A program made the position numbers and the translations under genes. A DNA stretch of 64,000 nucleotides from Antitrichia curtipendula (lineage: Eukaryota; Streptophyta; Bryopsida; Hypnales; Leucodontaceae), in NCBI GenBank assembly GCA_951230915.1, contig OX579634.1:62001-126000 (forward strand). Reading direction: 5' to 3'. Under the pieces are notes generated by a model. It was not told where the DNA came from. It saw only the letters and a list, made by a program, of their open reading frames with translations, and ran no database searches. The number at the start of each line of letters is the position of its first letter. Positions within the stretch are counted from its first letter, which is position 1. Of this stretch, positions 22,201 to 32,479 are shown one piece after another.

Positions 22201-24195
22201 GAGCCCTCCAAATTTGTTGTGGAGTATGCGATCTCTATTCAAATTGTATTCGGGCATCCCCAATAGCAGTCCCTCTTCTAATTCCTTGTGAAGTTCTCGG
22301 ATGGAGCAACGAACAAGCCGTGACACGTCCACAATATCCACATGAACACCGTCTATGAGTTGGGCATCTCCCACCCATGTAACCTGTGGGAGTGGAGTCT
22401 CATTCTTTGTGACCGCCCTCACAAGCCTCTTCACCTCCATTATTGCTGCAAATGGTGTTCGTTGGTCTTCACAAACATACAACAAAAACTCCGCTTCCAC
22501 CTGGACCGGGTCATATTGTGGGTTGAGCGGGTGATGAACAATCTTGTGTAGTATAAGAGAACGACACCAGTACATCATCCTCGAGACGCGGTGGGTCACA
22601 TCATCAGGTGTCAATACGCGGCGGTGTTGTACGGATGAAAAAATCACAAATCTAAAAACCAACAGCGATGCCTCCGGGATGGCATGCGATGACCGTGTTA
22701 TGAAAAACAAGGCTTCTAAAACTTCTACGCAATGCAATTTGGACTGTTCCAATTGATCCCCTCTGAAGTGTCCACTTGCACCCACCTCTTGCAATCCATT
22801 CCACAAGCGTTGTAAAGAAAGTTGCACTTTCTCCTCCAACGGAAACAACATGCATCGGATGTCTCCCGTGTTGTCCTCCGCATTCTTATTGTCGAGGGCT
22901 CTTAGCAAAACAAGCAGGAGGTGTATCAACTCTTTGACATAGTCTTGGCACGATTGCTCCAACCTTGAGAAGGGTTTGGGAGAGATATTGGTGGGATTTG
23001 TAGACCTAACCTTCCTCCGCAGCAAGGTTTCCGCGGCCGCAAGGGTGGATTGAAAATCCGTCATTAGCGAGGTACACGCTTCCTGTAGATGATTTGGAAA
23101 AAAACGGACGTCCCCCGGTTCTTGAGCTGTTAACAGTGGAGCCAAAATCGCTACGTCTATTTTCAACTTTTCTAGAAAAACATCCCAGTGTAGCACCTTT
23201 ATGAACATAGGCAATTGCCTAAGATCCTTGTAGGGTGCCACTAGGACTTCTTCCTCCCGTGCCATGGCTGCTTTTGTAATAATATCATGTAAGAGGCAGT
23301 GTGGGCCTTCCTCTTGTGGGATACACAAAGGTGTGGTCACCCCAAACCAACTATTACCTTGTGGACTTAAAGAAAGCCTTTGCACGGAGCATCTCTTGCC
23401 ACAATGTTCGATGGGATGGCTAACTTCCTTGTGCTGGTTGAAGACGTGTTTTTTGAAGGTGCTAAGTTTGGCTGTGTAAAAGGTACACAGCGTGCACATG
23501 TATCCATCCTCCACCAAGAGGCCTTCGATAGGATCTTTTAAGGTGCTGGTAGCTTCCAAGTATTCTTCGAGCTTGTTCATGCCTTGATCGAGTTGAAAGC
23601 GTTGGATGTCCATTGCCAATCGTTGCGTGTCTACATTCCTTTGGTTACGCACTCGGGTTGGATGGCAACGTGACGTGTGGGTCCATATGGATCCAACCTG
23701 GATCCATTGCAGGCAATCAACACAAATGGCTATGTGGAGCTTTTCATTCACAAAGTATCCCAATTCGAAGAGGTATGACCCGCTCTCGTTGTTCTTTGGA
23801 AAAGTTGGATGCCCGGGCGGATGGATTGCCGACGGTAGGATTATAGGATCGAAATCTTCTCCTCCCTTGCAGACTTTGCAATGCTGTTGGAGAGTTCCGG
23901 CTTTCAAGGTCTTATAACTCAAGCAACGAGTACAAACAAATAAGTTTGTTGTTGGGTCCCATTGTATGCATCTTTCCAGCGGCTCCCCAAGGCCTTCTAC
24001 CGGGAACTTCACCATGCATTGTTGCGAATGGATCCTTCGATGATTCTTGAACTTCCCCTCCGTAGGGAATGGTGGTGCGTCACATTTCTTGCATTGCCAA
24101 GCCATTTTCTTGCTTGTTTGGAATGGAGGCTCGTTGTTCAAAACCACTCTATCATCCAAACAAGTTTTATTTTGCATTAGTAGGAATGGGTACAT
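19273..24195 (-). CDS. Zinc finger - tyrosine recombinase - RecQ-like helicase fusion protein
   Basis: A single 1640-codon frame from the first ATG (24195; the open frame extends to 24291 but starts there with GTG). Residues are numbered from 24291. (1) Four C2H2/C2HC-type fingers: C67/C70/H84/H88, C120/C123/H137/C141, C190/C193/H205/H210, C266/C269/H282/H287. (2) Tyrosine recombinase core: R786 (PARGVEL), K820, R909-H910 (KPWRH), H940 (QAGHS), Y949. (3) SF2 RecQ-like helicase: PTGGGKT 1095-1101, DECH 1187-1190, SAT 1219-1221, ATGAFGMGID from 1331, QESGRGGRDG 1361-1370. (4) C-terminal Cys/His knuckles (CLKCLGNDGHRGKEC at 1552-1566 and a CYGCGLP block at 1577-1583). The order resembles fungal proteins with OrsD-like fingers and telomere-linked RecQ helicases. 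A site-specific recombinase plus helicase suggests a Crypton-like mobile element. All catalytic residues seen are intact and there is no frameshift. A short His tract (1029-1035) lies between recombinase and helicase. Confidence 0.82.
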   Translation of the reverse strand: MYPFLLMQNKTCLDDRVVLNNEPPFQTSKKMAWQCKKCDAPPFPTEGKFKNHRRIHSQQCMVKFPVEGLGEPLERCIQWDPTTNLFVCTRCLSYKTLKAGTLQQHCKVCKGGEDFDPIILPSAIHPPGHPTFPKNNESGSYLFELGYFVNEKLHIAICVDCLQWIQVGSIWTHTSRCHPTRVRNQRNVDTQRLAMDIQRFQLDQGMNKLEEYLEATSTLKDPIEGLLVEDGYMCTLCTFYTAKLSTFKKHVFNQHKEVSHPIEHCGKRCSVQRLSLSPQGNSWFGVTTPLCIPQEEGPHCLLHDIITKAAMAREEEVLVAPYKDLRQLPMFIKVLHWDVFLEKLKIDVAILAPLLTAQEPGDVRFFPNHLQEACTSLMTDFQSTLAAAETLLRRKVRSTNPTNISPKPFSRLEQSCQDYVKELIHLLLVLLRALDNKNAEDNTGDIRCMLFPLEEKVQLSLQRLWNGLQEVGASGHFRGDQLEQSKLHCVEVLEALFFITRSSHAIPEASLLVFRFVIFSSVQHRRVLTPDDVTHRVSRMMYWCRSLILHKIVHHPLNPQYDPVQVEAEFLLYVCEDQRTPFAAIMEVKRLVRAVTKNETPLPQVTWVGDAQLIDGVHVDIVDVSRLVRCSIRELHKELEEGLLLGMPEYNLNRDRILHNKFGGLLHDNLSDYRNGHWFIGNKNNLCSGYTLDLILHIARTPSLHGRFIDSVQGEGTQEIIWKKDALNKWMCRVGKWLQKLMTIIHLIAGQPARGVELIACSTRNTPTQIRGVYLVDGLVMLLTLYGKGDSIRGSQVPIARFLCKDTSFLLINYLTYVREMEIVASGVLYGPPETALYNRLLAVKGGQPMCSRDLSNGIASIFLEHLNVYVTLKPWRHMAIAWMHRFLKYTSVLELTGNGVMDRQAGHSQRVASNCYARSNFDHPSIGRDEFQLYRWVSMEWHRLLGLRTDGVLPNVNAIMPTIGRQSPTDEVGREFDPGLRVGQSELVATATTKIHHHHHHHVVKVVHCEGNTGIDQLSLTCSKEVLLGLAALGHTKFKSPQQAKAMHRILERREDLLVVLPTGGGKTLLFLLPAVVERGRYTTVVICPFVALRNEMEHRVAEANLSMQVYSEHTPLNGVDILLVSVEHCMLPNFQTHLAYLYAQDQLRRIVLDECHVALKDNSWRPVLHGIQHVRKAPVQLLLLSATVPPSLEDPMRDFFNSRFSVLRSPTTRTNLRYEVRKVHGDLGASLLAVLSSEPVTPKSIIFSRGKDETREMAEMLCARGLTAVHYHADLDMQARNAAHNAWTRGEADIMVATGAFGMGIDLPGVRLVVHLNEPYSMIHLAQESGRGGRDGSSGKHIILLSRSMGAQTELAEYLDGTKCRRWVLQEYIDGRGLDCFSSGSERCDVCESLLGHVKSSLTTAKRMESSSTSKSSESRWNESQYMDFASTPEDGDTPGTQGDYNPAAKRICIGDALFFESAKGTQESHSDLLLMTLTVTQYLAGVKDKCIICTMDEHEVPDYKHELFQCPHLKGLCLKCLGNDGHRGKECPNKVRFRGLGCYGCGLPKKLGSEIMHPETFEGGCKSKGNDKLIPACWYMWRHAARFYQAFVESGCPPNLEDPQFAEWLAGEHMKYKTNVLALFISYVRNEGLFISK

Positions 24196-27100
24196 CGGAC
24201 CATTGTGGAGAGTTTGACCATCAAGACCATATAAATGAATAGAAAATATGTAGCACTGCCATTGCGTTGATGATAATCTTACCGCGGGCACTCACTCAAA
24301 TTTTGTATCCATCACACAACACTCATGGATTCAGCAAATATAATGCTATTTTACATCATGTTGATGGTATGCATGGTCAAATCACGATTGAGAAGAAGAC
24401 AATAATGCGCCAAGAAGGTGAGAAAAAACCCCCACGGGGAATCGATAGCACTTGCTTGATGAGTTGGTTGAGAGTTATGGCCCTATACTTCACGCCCGGG
24501 ATAATGGTAGACTAGGAACAAGACTTTGCAATACCAGCCACTAGATGTTGTATCCTCAATCCCCATGAGGTTGTGGCCTACAGTTCAAAGTGACATGGAG
24601 CGTAGGAGATGAAGGGAAAATTGGAAAAAAGCAATGGCACCTTGGACTACGCTTTGGTGGCATACTTGAAGTTGGTTCATATGAAATTTTTGACATCATC
24701 TACACCCGAAACCAAAGGCTCTCTTCAACTCATAATTTATTCAACTACTCACTCATCTAATTGATGAGAGGATCAAAACTTGTAATCCACCATCCTCGGA
24801 AAGTAGGAAGCCCAAATACATAACAACTCCAACTGAAAAAATGGACAAACGACAACAAGGAGTTGGTCTTCTATGTCCTCTTTGCACTACCGGGTATGTT
24901 TTCATGAAAAGGATTCTTTCACTACCGGGGTTAAACACCAAAGCATGACATTTTGAAGCATCAACAAAACAGGTTTGCATCCCTACAACATGGGCAATGG
25001 AATGACCCCTATTTTTCATCACCATTAACAACTATGACATTTTTGTTAATACAAAATTATATCATTCACACGTGCTTGATGCAAACCTGGTTGTGATGTT
25101 GGTTGTTTGTTAGGAAATCGACGAGCACTTGTTCCCTTAGAATTGCACCGTCCACTCCACTGCCACAACTGGTCCTCCACCCGAATAAAAGAGGTACTCC
25201 TTGTACTCCTAAGTGCACTCTTTTACTATCCTTTGTTGAACCGTAGGACTTAGAAGAGTACACGTGAAAGATGGCAAGGCCTCTAAAGGTGAAGAATGTG
25301 CAATAGACGAGGGAGGTGCACAAGTGGAGGAATAAAGACTGGCAATGGTACACAAAGATGCACATGGGTCTTTCTCTTTGCCAGACTTGGGATTCCTGAC
25401 AACCATAAAACACCTCTACTTGCCTCATTACACCGGGTGTATGACAGCATTTCTAGAAGGGGATAATCATAAAGACGCAATTCCAATAGTATCATGGTGC
25501 TTAGCCCCCCCCTTGGAAAGTGTACCCCACACTTAATATGGAGTCTGGTAGCATTAAGAGTGCGCGTACGAGATTGTGAAATGTAAATGTCCTATGATCT
25601 AGTAAAAGTATTTTCACCCTTTTATTGGGATAGGAGCACAAAGAACCCGATGTGATGGGCTCAAAGAAAGAAGAAAACATAGGAGTTGGACTCGGTCGGT
25701 CCTCAATCCTAGACCTCATGTTTTTTCTTGATTCCCGACCTTCTTTGTTGACCGCCCGGCACTCTATGCCGTACGGGGACCGGATTACTACCGTACAGAG
25801 AGGGCCGTGGTTGTAAAGAGTCGCCTAGTATGACTATATTGCAAGGCATGCTTTCACCGGTGGTTGCTTGCTCTTACCGGCTTCTACACAGTTAAAAGAA
25901 TTTTTTTATCATTTATGTGGCATCTATGGCTTTGCATTGCTTCCGTGTACTATATACTCATATATAAATATTCATACGTGCATACTTGTTTTTACAAAGT
26001 ACCGGTTATGCAATCCTTGGCTTCCTCTCTCGGTACAAATATCCATTTGTAAATTACCATAAATAAACCTCCAATGAGTGGTATACCCTAAAAACTATTG
26101 CATTATTCTTAAGAATAGACATGATGTGCACGCCTACGTCTCCTATTCAAGATAATTATTTTAAATCTTGTATATGTCAAAGCAAATCCCTCGTTTGCAA
26201 TAAAAACAACCATGGAAAAATTGAAGTGTTTGGTTTTGAAAAAGGGTGGTGAATACCAAAATTAAAATATAGAGTACACATCTTTAGAAATACTCAAAAG
26301 TGAACTAAGAATTCCCTACCCGTATTACAAACAGAATGAGTCACTGAAAATCATTGCATGTGGTTGTAAATGATAACCCTAATTTACGCCAAGTTTTGAT
26401 GTCTTCACTTTTCATCTGTGACTTCTAATTCAATTTGAAAAAAATAGGTGAAGTGGACAAAAAATATGGCCGACTACACCATGAAGATCTATGCGCTCTT
26501 GACATTGGCGTTCACTATTATAGTCCTTTGCTTGATGCGGGAGATGGGCGCCCCAAACAAAGGCATGGAGTGCATCTAAAGCTCTAAAGCCGGACCTCAT
26601 TAGCTTGAATCTATGCGGTATGAGTTTGACAAGCTATGATCATAGTGCTTGGTGGTTGCTCCTTGTCTCGGAAACCACATCAGCTGAAAGGAGAAAGGTC
26701 CCGGTAGCCGCTTGTTCATTTCTCAATTGCTTTTGCTTTGCGCCTTGGCTCTTTGGCTCTCCGATGGTTCTAAATCTTGGCCTAGTCTTTTTGCGTTGTA
26801 CGGCGTGTTGTTTTTTACGAGATGGATCAAAACATAGCTTTGAACATCAACTTTACCATTTTTATCCAACAAAAAACTAACGACACATCTTTTAAATCAC
26901 CATTGAAATTACTGGATGTCACTCGCTTTTGAAGCTTAGTTGAGGCTCACCCTTCACTAACACGAACATTTGGCAACCATGTCCAAGACTACGCATTGCT
27001 TTTCTAGGTCCAAAATGATGTTGTTAGCCAAAAGGAATGAAATGGTAGCCCTTGCAAATGTTTATACCCATGCATAGGAGTTTGATTATTTATTAAACTT

Positions 27101-27325
27101 GAGGGGAAAAAAAAGGCTAGAAGTGTCCATTGTGCAATATTGTGCACGTCATTGGTGGCGTGACCTAAGTCACCGAAAACAAAACGCTAAACCTTGGCCT
27201 TCTAAAAATTGACTCCATGGTCTAATCGAGAGCTTTTGTATGCAAAGTACCTATCTAACATGAAGGGACCCTAGGACACTATCCTGGCACCTTTTGAACA
27301 TCCTCACTTAGAATTTCTTCAGTCA
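24196..27325. other. 3.1-kb spacer between two minus-strand genes
   Basis: No ORF over 120 codons and no recognisable domain. The first few hundred bases are presumably the promoter of the recombinase-helicase gene (minus strand), but no core element is clear. Composition stays less AT-rich than at 6-10 kb. 25066-25719 shows overlapping minus-strand frames without homology that I can name. Confidence 0.4.
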
Positions 27326-28438
27326 TCACCTATTAAAAGGCTTTAACACTTGCGATCCAAATGGTGGTCTATGTGAACTCCAAACATCACCGGAAGTGCC
27401 GGAGGTCCATGGGGATGGTGCACTTCCAAATGCTCCCGGAATATGCCGGGCTTGCCTTCCGTACCTTGACTTACACTCCGGAGGACCTTGGTAGAGAAGT
27501 TTGGTGTAGGACAGTTTGTAATCTGATGGAGTCACCTTTGGATGCAAGGGAAATGCATACGGTTGATGGCACTCTTGCTTGGGCTTCACTGCTGGATGCT
27601 TGTTGCCAATTCGTACTTCTTTGCCGTCCTGCACCATGCCCATGCTGTAGGGCCTGGTTGCAACCCCTACGCCCTTCCAATCCGTGAAGCGTGGAGTTAA
27701 TTCATCTTGAATTTGCCGCCTCATGCCATGCTCATCCTGGTTGTCCATCTTCCCTTTGGACCGCGATAGCACAATTGGTTCAGGAAGTCGAAGCCTCTTG
27801 CGTGTGGTTGCATTCTCTGCACGCTTCCCATCTTTGGTGCACGGCGCAATCTTACGTTGAACCGGATGCCCGTTTTTGTACTTGTTGTTGTTCTCTTTCT
27901 CCTCCGGAAACTCCACCAACATATCCGATTCAAAAGATCCAAAAACACTGTCTACAGATAAGAGCTTCTCATCATGCTTCTCTTCCAACAACGAGACACT
28001 ATTGAACGCATGCACGTGAGGAGACATGTGGTCCATTGAGCTAGCCCCTTCTATGAATTCAAATCCATTTGGACAATGCGGAACAAGCTCACCGCCAATG
28101 CAATCGTCAGTTCCATGCTTCGCTTCCGGATTCCCCATCTTCCCTTCCAACTCTAGAACCGGCTCAAAGGGTCCGAAATTGTCGTCCAGAGAGATCACCT
28201 CCTCACCCGAAAGGAAGGCCCTAGTGACCGCATGCTCTCCAACCATATTGTTCATGACGGCGCGTGCTAACACTCGAGATGGGGACGAGCGGGGGAAGAG
28301 CGTTTGGATGTGCCCGATGTATTCCCTTATATGGCGTGCCCACCCTAGACGAATACAAGATTTGAGACAATCCCAAATACCGTGTACGTTGTGAATGGTT
28401 GCTAAACCAAAACCAAATGGCTTTCGTGAGGTCACCAA
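27326..28438 (-). CDS. Unrecognised protein with three degenerate ~50-aa repeats
   Basis: A frame of 370 codons. No ATG lies at its upstream end (TTG at 28438); the first ATG is residue 62 (28255), so an upstream exon or the shorter start is possible. Three diverged internal repeats are visible at about residues 81-133, 158-212 and 216-262. They share the order FGxFE, then a (E)GKM/EKEN-like segment, then an HG or NGH, then ELVPxC / KIAPC / ELTPR. An RKRLRL basic cluster at 213-218 may be a nuclear signal. It shares strand and composition with the recombinase-helicase gene 3 kb downstream, so it is a candidate partner gene of the same element. No known family is recognised. Confidence 0.5.
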   Translation of the reverse strand: MVTSRKPFGFGLATIHNVHGIWDCLKSCIRLGWARHIREYIGHIQTLFPRSSPSRVLARAVMNNMVGEHAVTRAFLSGEEVISLDDNFGPFEPVLELEGKMGNPEAKHGTDDCIGGELVPHCPNGFEFIEGASSMDHMSPHVHAFNSVSLLEEKHDEKLLSVDSVFGSFESDMLVEFPEEKENNNKYKNGHPVQRKIAPCTKDGKRAENATTRKRLRLPEPIVLSRSKGKMDNQDEHGMRRQIQDELTPRFTDWKGVGVATRPYSMGMVQDGKEVRIGNKHPAVKPKQECHQPYAFPLHPKVTPSDYKLSYTKLLYQGPPECKSRYGRQARHIPGAFGSAPSPWTSGTSGDVWSSHRPPFGSQVLKPFNR

Positions 28439-29691
28439 GGATATGCTAAAACCGTCTTCATTATGGGAAGAAAAAAAAATGCAGAGTGTGAGCCACGATG
28501 GACCCTAATTTCAAGTTTGGAAGAGGACATGGACTTGGAATTCTTGCTGTCATTTGGATGCCATGTTGGAAGCTATGTTTCTTAAAAAATGGGACATACA
28601 TGTAAAAGATGGGAAAGTATACGTACATGTTATTGTTTGCCATCATCCTATCCTACTTATTATTGCATCATAGACTATATGCCAAAGTAATGTTTTTATA
28701 AATAACATTTCCAAACATGCGTAAAGTGGGCACATCCAAAAGCGCCACAAATTAGTAGGTCCGTGCCTATTTACCGTTGATTAGGCTATTCGGATTTTCA
28801 TATAGTGTTGCGGGCAAGTGAAGGCACTTTCCTATGCACCAAAGAACGCCGCATTTGGATTATACAATATGCCAAAGTTATTAATCCCTCAAGGACCACG
28901 CTATGTCTTTAGAGGCAATATACTGCATATAGCAATTTCGGACAACTCACTACAAATGGAATAGGTACGTAACTCATTCTAGAAATGAATGCAAACTATG
29001 GATGGCGCTTGAAGGTTACTTCCTCGGGTGTGATTTTAGATGTATCCGCCTTCGTGTATCTGCTTGAAATTTTACAATCTACGCGGTGAGGATAAATCGG
29101 GTAGTCAAGTCCGGTTTGAAGGCCCATCCTACCCTTAACTCTGAAATTAGGTTGGCTTTGCAAATAGGCTACCTTATCTTGAGAAACTTACTATACAAGC
29201 TATCAAAGTCAATCCTAAACCCTTCTACAAATACTTCTATGTGTGCACGTGGAAGTCCACAAGTTCCAATTAAACCTACAACTAATCTAAAGGTAGTTCT
29301 TAATTATACAATAACAATAGATTTTTAAACAGTGTGGCATATCAAGATACTAGTGAAGGACAACCTAATTTTGCTATTCGGCGTAGGCGATTGGGTAGCA
29401 ACTACTGATCTTTTGTAGGCTGGATAAAAACCTACATGTAAACTAGGGGTAAACCCATACCCTCGCGGAAGACTGAAAGCTAATATGGAAGGCTTACAAA
29501 CTCTACGGGTCATAGGGTGAAGGAATCCGGGTTAGAAGACCACGCACCAAGGGACTCTACGGGCAATGTAATTTGGATTGGGCTTGCCTTATTAACATTG
29601 CTGTTATTCCAAAATTGGATTTAGTTGCATTGCAAGCTTACTTCTAAACTCCCTAGAATTCATAATTTCAAATACTCCAAGGCGCACGTGG
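28439..29691. other. Intergenic, nothing recognised
   Basis: No ORF over 80 codons and no tandem repeat. It may contain the right end of the recombinase-helicase element, but no terminal repeat matching sequence near 17 kb was found by eye. Confidence 0.4.
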
Positions 29692-29697
29692 ATGCAA

Positions 29698-29741
29698 TTT
29701 TTTTATTTTTTATTTTTTATTTTTTATTTTTTATTTTTTGA
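29698..29741. repeat. (ATTTTTT)n microsatellite
   Basis: Six or so imperfect 7-base units of A followed by six T, ending at the TGAAGTAAGC boundary. Simple sequence repeat upstream of the following ORF. Confidence 0.9.
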
Positions 29742-29783
29742 AGTAAGCAAAAGGAAATTCATTGTAGAGAGAAAGGAACAAAG

Positions 29784-30233
29784 ATGCCGGCCACAAGCGG
29801 CCCGGCAAGGAATGTTTACGACGCTATGGAGGCCCCAAAGCTTCACGCACACGAGTCGCCTGAACTGCTCTCTGTCCTTCAATCTTTTCCAATTCCCACA
29901 GTAAGATACGCCCTGACATTATGGGTTTGGATACGTGGACCCAATTGGTCAGCAATTTGTTCTTACATCCTAAACCATAAATATACAAAGTCGGCTGGCG
30001 GCTACGTGCACTGCTCCGTGCACGGTCGGGCAGGATGGGGATCTAAGGGGTGGTTTGTATCGAGCCTCGGGCCAGATGGAAGGCCGGTCGGATTTGCCAT
30101 CAATCCGGCCTTTAATCCGGCCGCAATTGTTCCATTCGGCCCTACTCAATGTAAAGCCCTCGAGTTGGATTCTAAGGCCCAATTTCCAATTCATGTGTTC
30201 TTGAATTTTTTCAGTGGTCAATTAAAAAAATAA
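29784..30233 (+). CDS. Hypothetical 149-aa protein
   Basis: Unrecognised. The ATG at 29784 sits in a fair context (AAGATGCC). The predicted protein has a GYVHCSVHGRAGWGSKG stretch near residues 72-88 and a Pro/Ala/Phe-rich segment (GFAINPAFNPAAIVPFG) near 102-118, and ends in LKK. There is no signal peptide, metal-binding set or transmembrane helix. It is flanked by repeats on both sides, so it may be an old element fragment or a chance frame. Confidence 0.3.
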   Translation: MPATSGPARNVYDAMEAPKLHAHESPELLSVLQSFPIPTVRYALTLWVWIRGPNWSAICSYILNHKYTKSAGGYVHCSVHGRAGWGSKGWFVSSLGPDGRPVGFAINPAFNPAAIVPFGPTQCKALELDSKAQFPIHVFLNFFSGQLKK

Positions 30234-30549
30234 AACAATATGTTGTTTATCTTTTTCTTCTTTTTTTTTCTATTTAAAAAAAAAATAGTTTTTTATCCGA
30301 GTTATTTTATTTCAGTCCTAAAATAGATTTTAAATTTGGCTTCAATTTTTGGATGTTTAAAAAGAAGACGGAGGACTCTACTAAAATTAAATTGACATGC
30401 CGCTAATTTTCAAAATTGATTTCTCAAAAATATGAAGTATCTTGGGTTAAATGCCAAATTCAATATTGTGATCCCTACAATTTATCAAAAATTGTTTGAA
30501 GGAGTTCAAGATAGATAAAGATAGATAAAAACTCTGGTCTTTTGGATAA

Positions 30550-30836
30550 AAGGCCGGCATGAATAAAGTGTCTGTTCATAATGACAATGGGCCCGTGTCC
30601 ACCGGATCAAGGGCCATTGATGCAAAACTACTCTGCCCTTGTCTTCCAACTGCCATAGGTGTCTTACGCCTTGGCGGGGCGGTTTACGCCCTGCCTGTTG
30701 ACGTTTTAGCTGTAATTGTGCCCGTGTCTGGTTTGTGTCTTTTTGCTCTCCCCGGGCCGTTTGCGGCTGGGTCCTTGTTTCCTTTTTTATTGCGGTATAG
30801 GTCACTTTACTTGTGTCAATAAAAAAAAAAAAAAAA
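30550..30836 (+). mobile_element. Possible poly(A)-tailed retroposon 3' fragment
   Basis: A GC-richer, T-rich-ended segment stops in CAATAAA followed by a run of about 15 A (30822-30836). The pyrimidine-rich tail before it resembles plant L1-type LINE 3' ends. No reverse transcriptase is encoded and no target-site duplication could be confirmed. A processed transcript is equally possible. Confidence 0.35.
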
Positions 30837-30927
30837 TACTCTTCCCTTTCGAGAATAGACACTTTTGTACCAGTAACTAGATAAAAGTAACCAAGATTGA
30901 GGTTGTTGGATGAGTACGGGTGATAAA

Positions 30928-31060
30928 TGTGAAGCGTAGTGGTGGAGAGTCACCGAATCATGAGTTTAGAGGTTGGTTGGAGAAGGACCAAGTATTACGA
31001 CTACATGGTCCGGGTTCAAACCCCGTAGAGCATTAGCGTGATAATCATGACTTGGCGCTG
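30928..31060 (+). mobile_element. tRNA-like SINE head
   Basis: A B-box-like GGTTCAAACCC at 31013-31023 lies in a convincing T-arm (four of five stem pairs). Upstream, AGCGTAGTGGTGGAG near 30932-30946 resembles an A box. The A-B distance (about 75) is longer than in a functional tRNA and no cloverleaf forms, so this is better read as a tRNA-derived SINE than a tRNA gene. No poly(A) or target duplication is identified downstream. Confidence 0.4.
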
Positions 31061-31139
31061 CTAGTGAGAAAGAGTTCAACTTCTTCAAAAAGGCAACACG
31101 ACCTTAGATGGTTGCTTGAAGAGTTCATTGTCTTATTTT

Positions 31140-31770
31140 GTCTCTTTTGGATTCAATTCATTTCATATTTCTTTTGTTTTTAGAAGTTTAGGGGGCCAAT
31201 CTTGTCCTCTCTTTTGGGTTCAATTCATTTGATATTTATTTTGCTTTTAGAAGTTTGGAGAGCCAAGCTCGCCTTCTTTTTTGCAATCAATTCATCTTAT
31301 ATTTTTTTGTTTTTAGATGTTTGTGTTCAATTCATTTTATATATTTTATTCTACAAGTTCCAGCAAGCTCCCGCTCCTTTGGGTTCAATTCATTTTATAT
31401 TTTTTTGTGTCCGGAAGTTTAGGGGGCTAAGCTTGCCTTCTCTTTTGGGTTCAATTGATTTTAAATTTCTTTTATTTTTAGAAGTTTGGGGGACCAAGCT
31501 TGCCCTCTCTTTTGGATTCAATTCATTTGATATTTCTTTTGTTTTAAGAAGCTTTGGGGGGCCGAACTTGCCCTCTCTTTTGGATTCCGTTCATATTATA
31601 TACTTTTTTTATAAGTTTGTAGCGAGCTCCCGCTCCTTTGGGTTCAATTTGTTTGATATTTTTTTTGTTTTTGAAGTTTAGGGGGCCAAGCTTGCCCTCT
31701 CTTTTGGATTCAATTCATTTTATGTTTTTTTTGTTTTTAGAAGTTTGGGGGGCCATGTACGTGGAGGCTG
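31140..31770. repeat. ~60-70-bp tandem repeat (TTTTGGATTCAATTCATTT type)
   Basis: About nine units, each with TTGGRTTCAATTCATTTxATATTT followed by TTTTGTTTTTAGAAGTTTGGGGGGCCAAGC and CTTGCCCTCTC. Spacing varies between about 55 and 70. The 159-codon plus-strand frame here is a by-product. First layer of the stacked repeat block 31.1-35.3 kb. Confidence 0.8.
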
Positions 31771-32420
31771 CGCTACGGTGGTTGTTATTGAACTTCTTCT
31801 ATTTCCGTTAGGAGCTCTCCCAATGAACATTTTTGCTAAGTTACTCTCAATTTTATGATTTCTATCAAGAGAACTCCTAATGAACATTCTCACCGCATTG
31901 TGCCTTGTATCATTTCTATTGGAAGATCTCCGGATGATCATTCTTGTCGCATTACATCGCTTTTGAATCATTTCTATTGGGAGATCTCTTAATGACCGGG
32001 CCGTGGTTGTTACCAAATTATTTTTATTTCTGCCGGGAGCTCTCCCGATGAACATTTTTACTATGTTATTTCTCTCAATTGTATGATTTCTATCTAGAGA
32101 TCTCCCAATGAACATTCTTGCCGCGGTATGCTATCTTGTGTCGTTTCCATCGGGAGGTCTCTTGATGATTGAGCCACGGTTGTTACCGAATATATTTTAT
32201 TTCTATTGGCAGATCTCCCAATGAACATTCTTGCAACATTATTCTTGGTTTTATCATCATTTCTGTTGAGGGACCTTGAACCAATGACCCGCTTGTTGCT
32301 GAAAATTATCTATTTCTATTGGGAGATCTCCCGATGAACATTCTCGCTACATTACTTTCATTTTTATGATTTCTATCGAGAGATCTCTCGATGGCCGGAC
32401 CGTGCTTGTTACCGGACAAA
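31771..32420. repeat. ~60-bp tandem repeat (GAGATCTCCCRATGAACATT type)
   Basis: About ten units centred on ATTTCTATTGGGAGATCTCC followed by CGATGAACATTCTTGCCGC or GACCGGGCCGTGGTTGTTACC. Related by its core to the 62-bp repeat at 43.1-43.9 kb (CTATCGGCGGATCTCCCGATG). The 131-codon minus frame is repeat-derived. Confidence 0.8.
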
Positions 32421-32479
32421 CCTTATACTTTAGAAAAATGTGATGGTGTACTTAGCTATAGGCCGGGCTACTTTGGTGT

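Noticed and set aside
31013..31023. Functional tRNA gene
   Set aside because: Only the T-arm is convincing; no acceptor pairing or anticodon arm at correct spacing, so called a SINE-like remnant instead.
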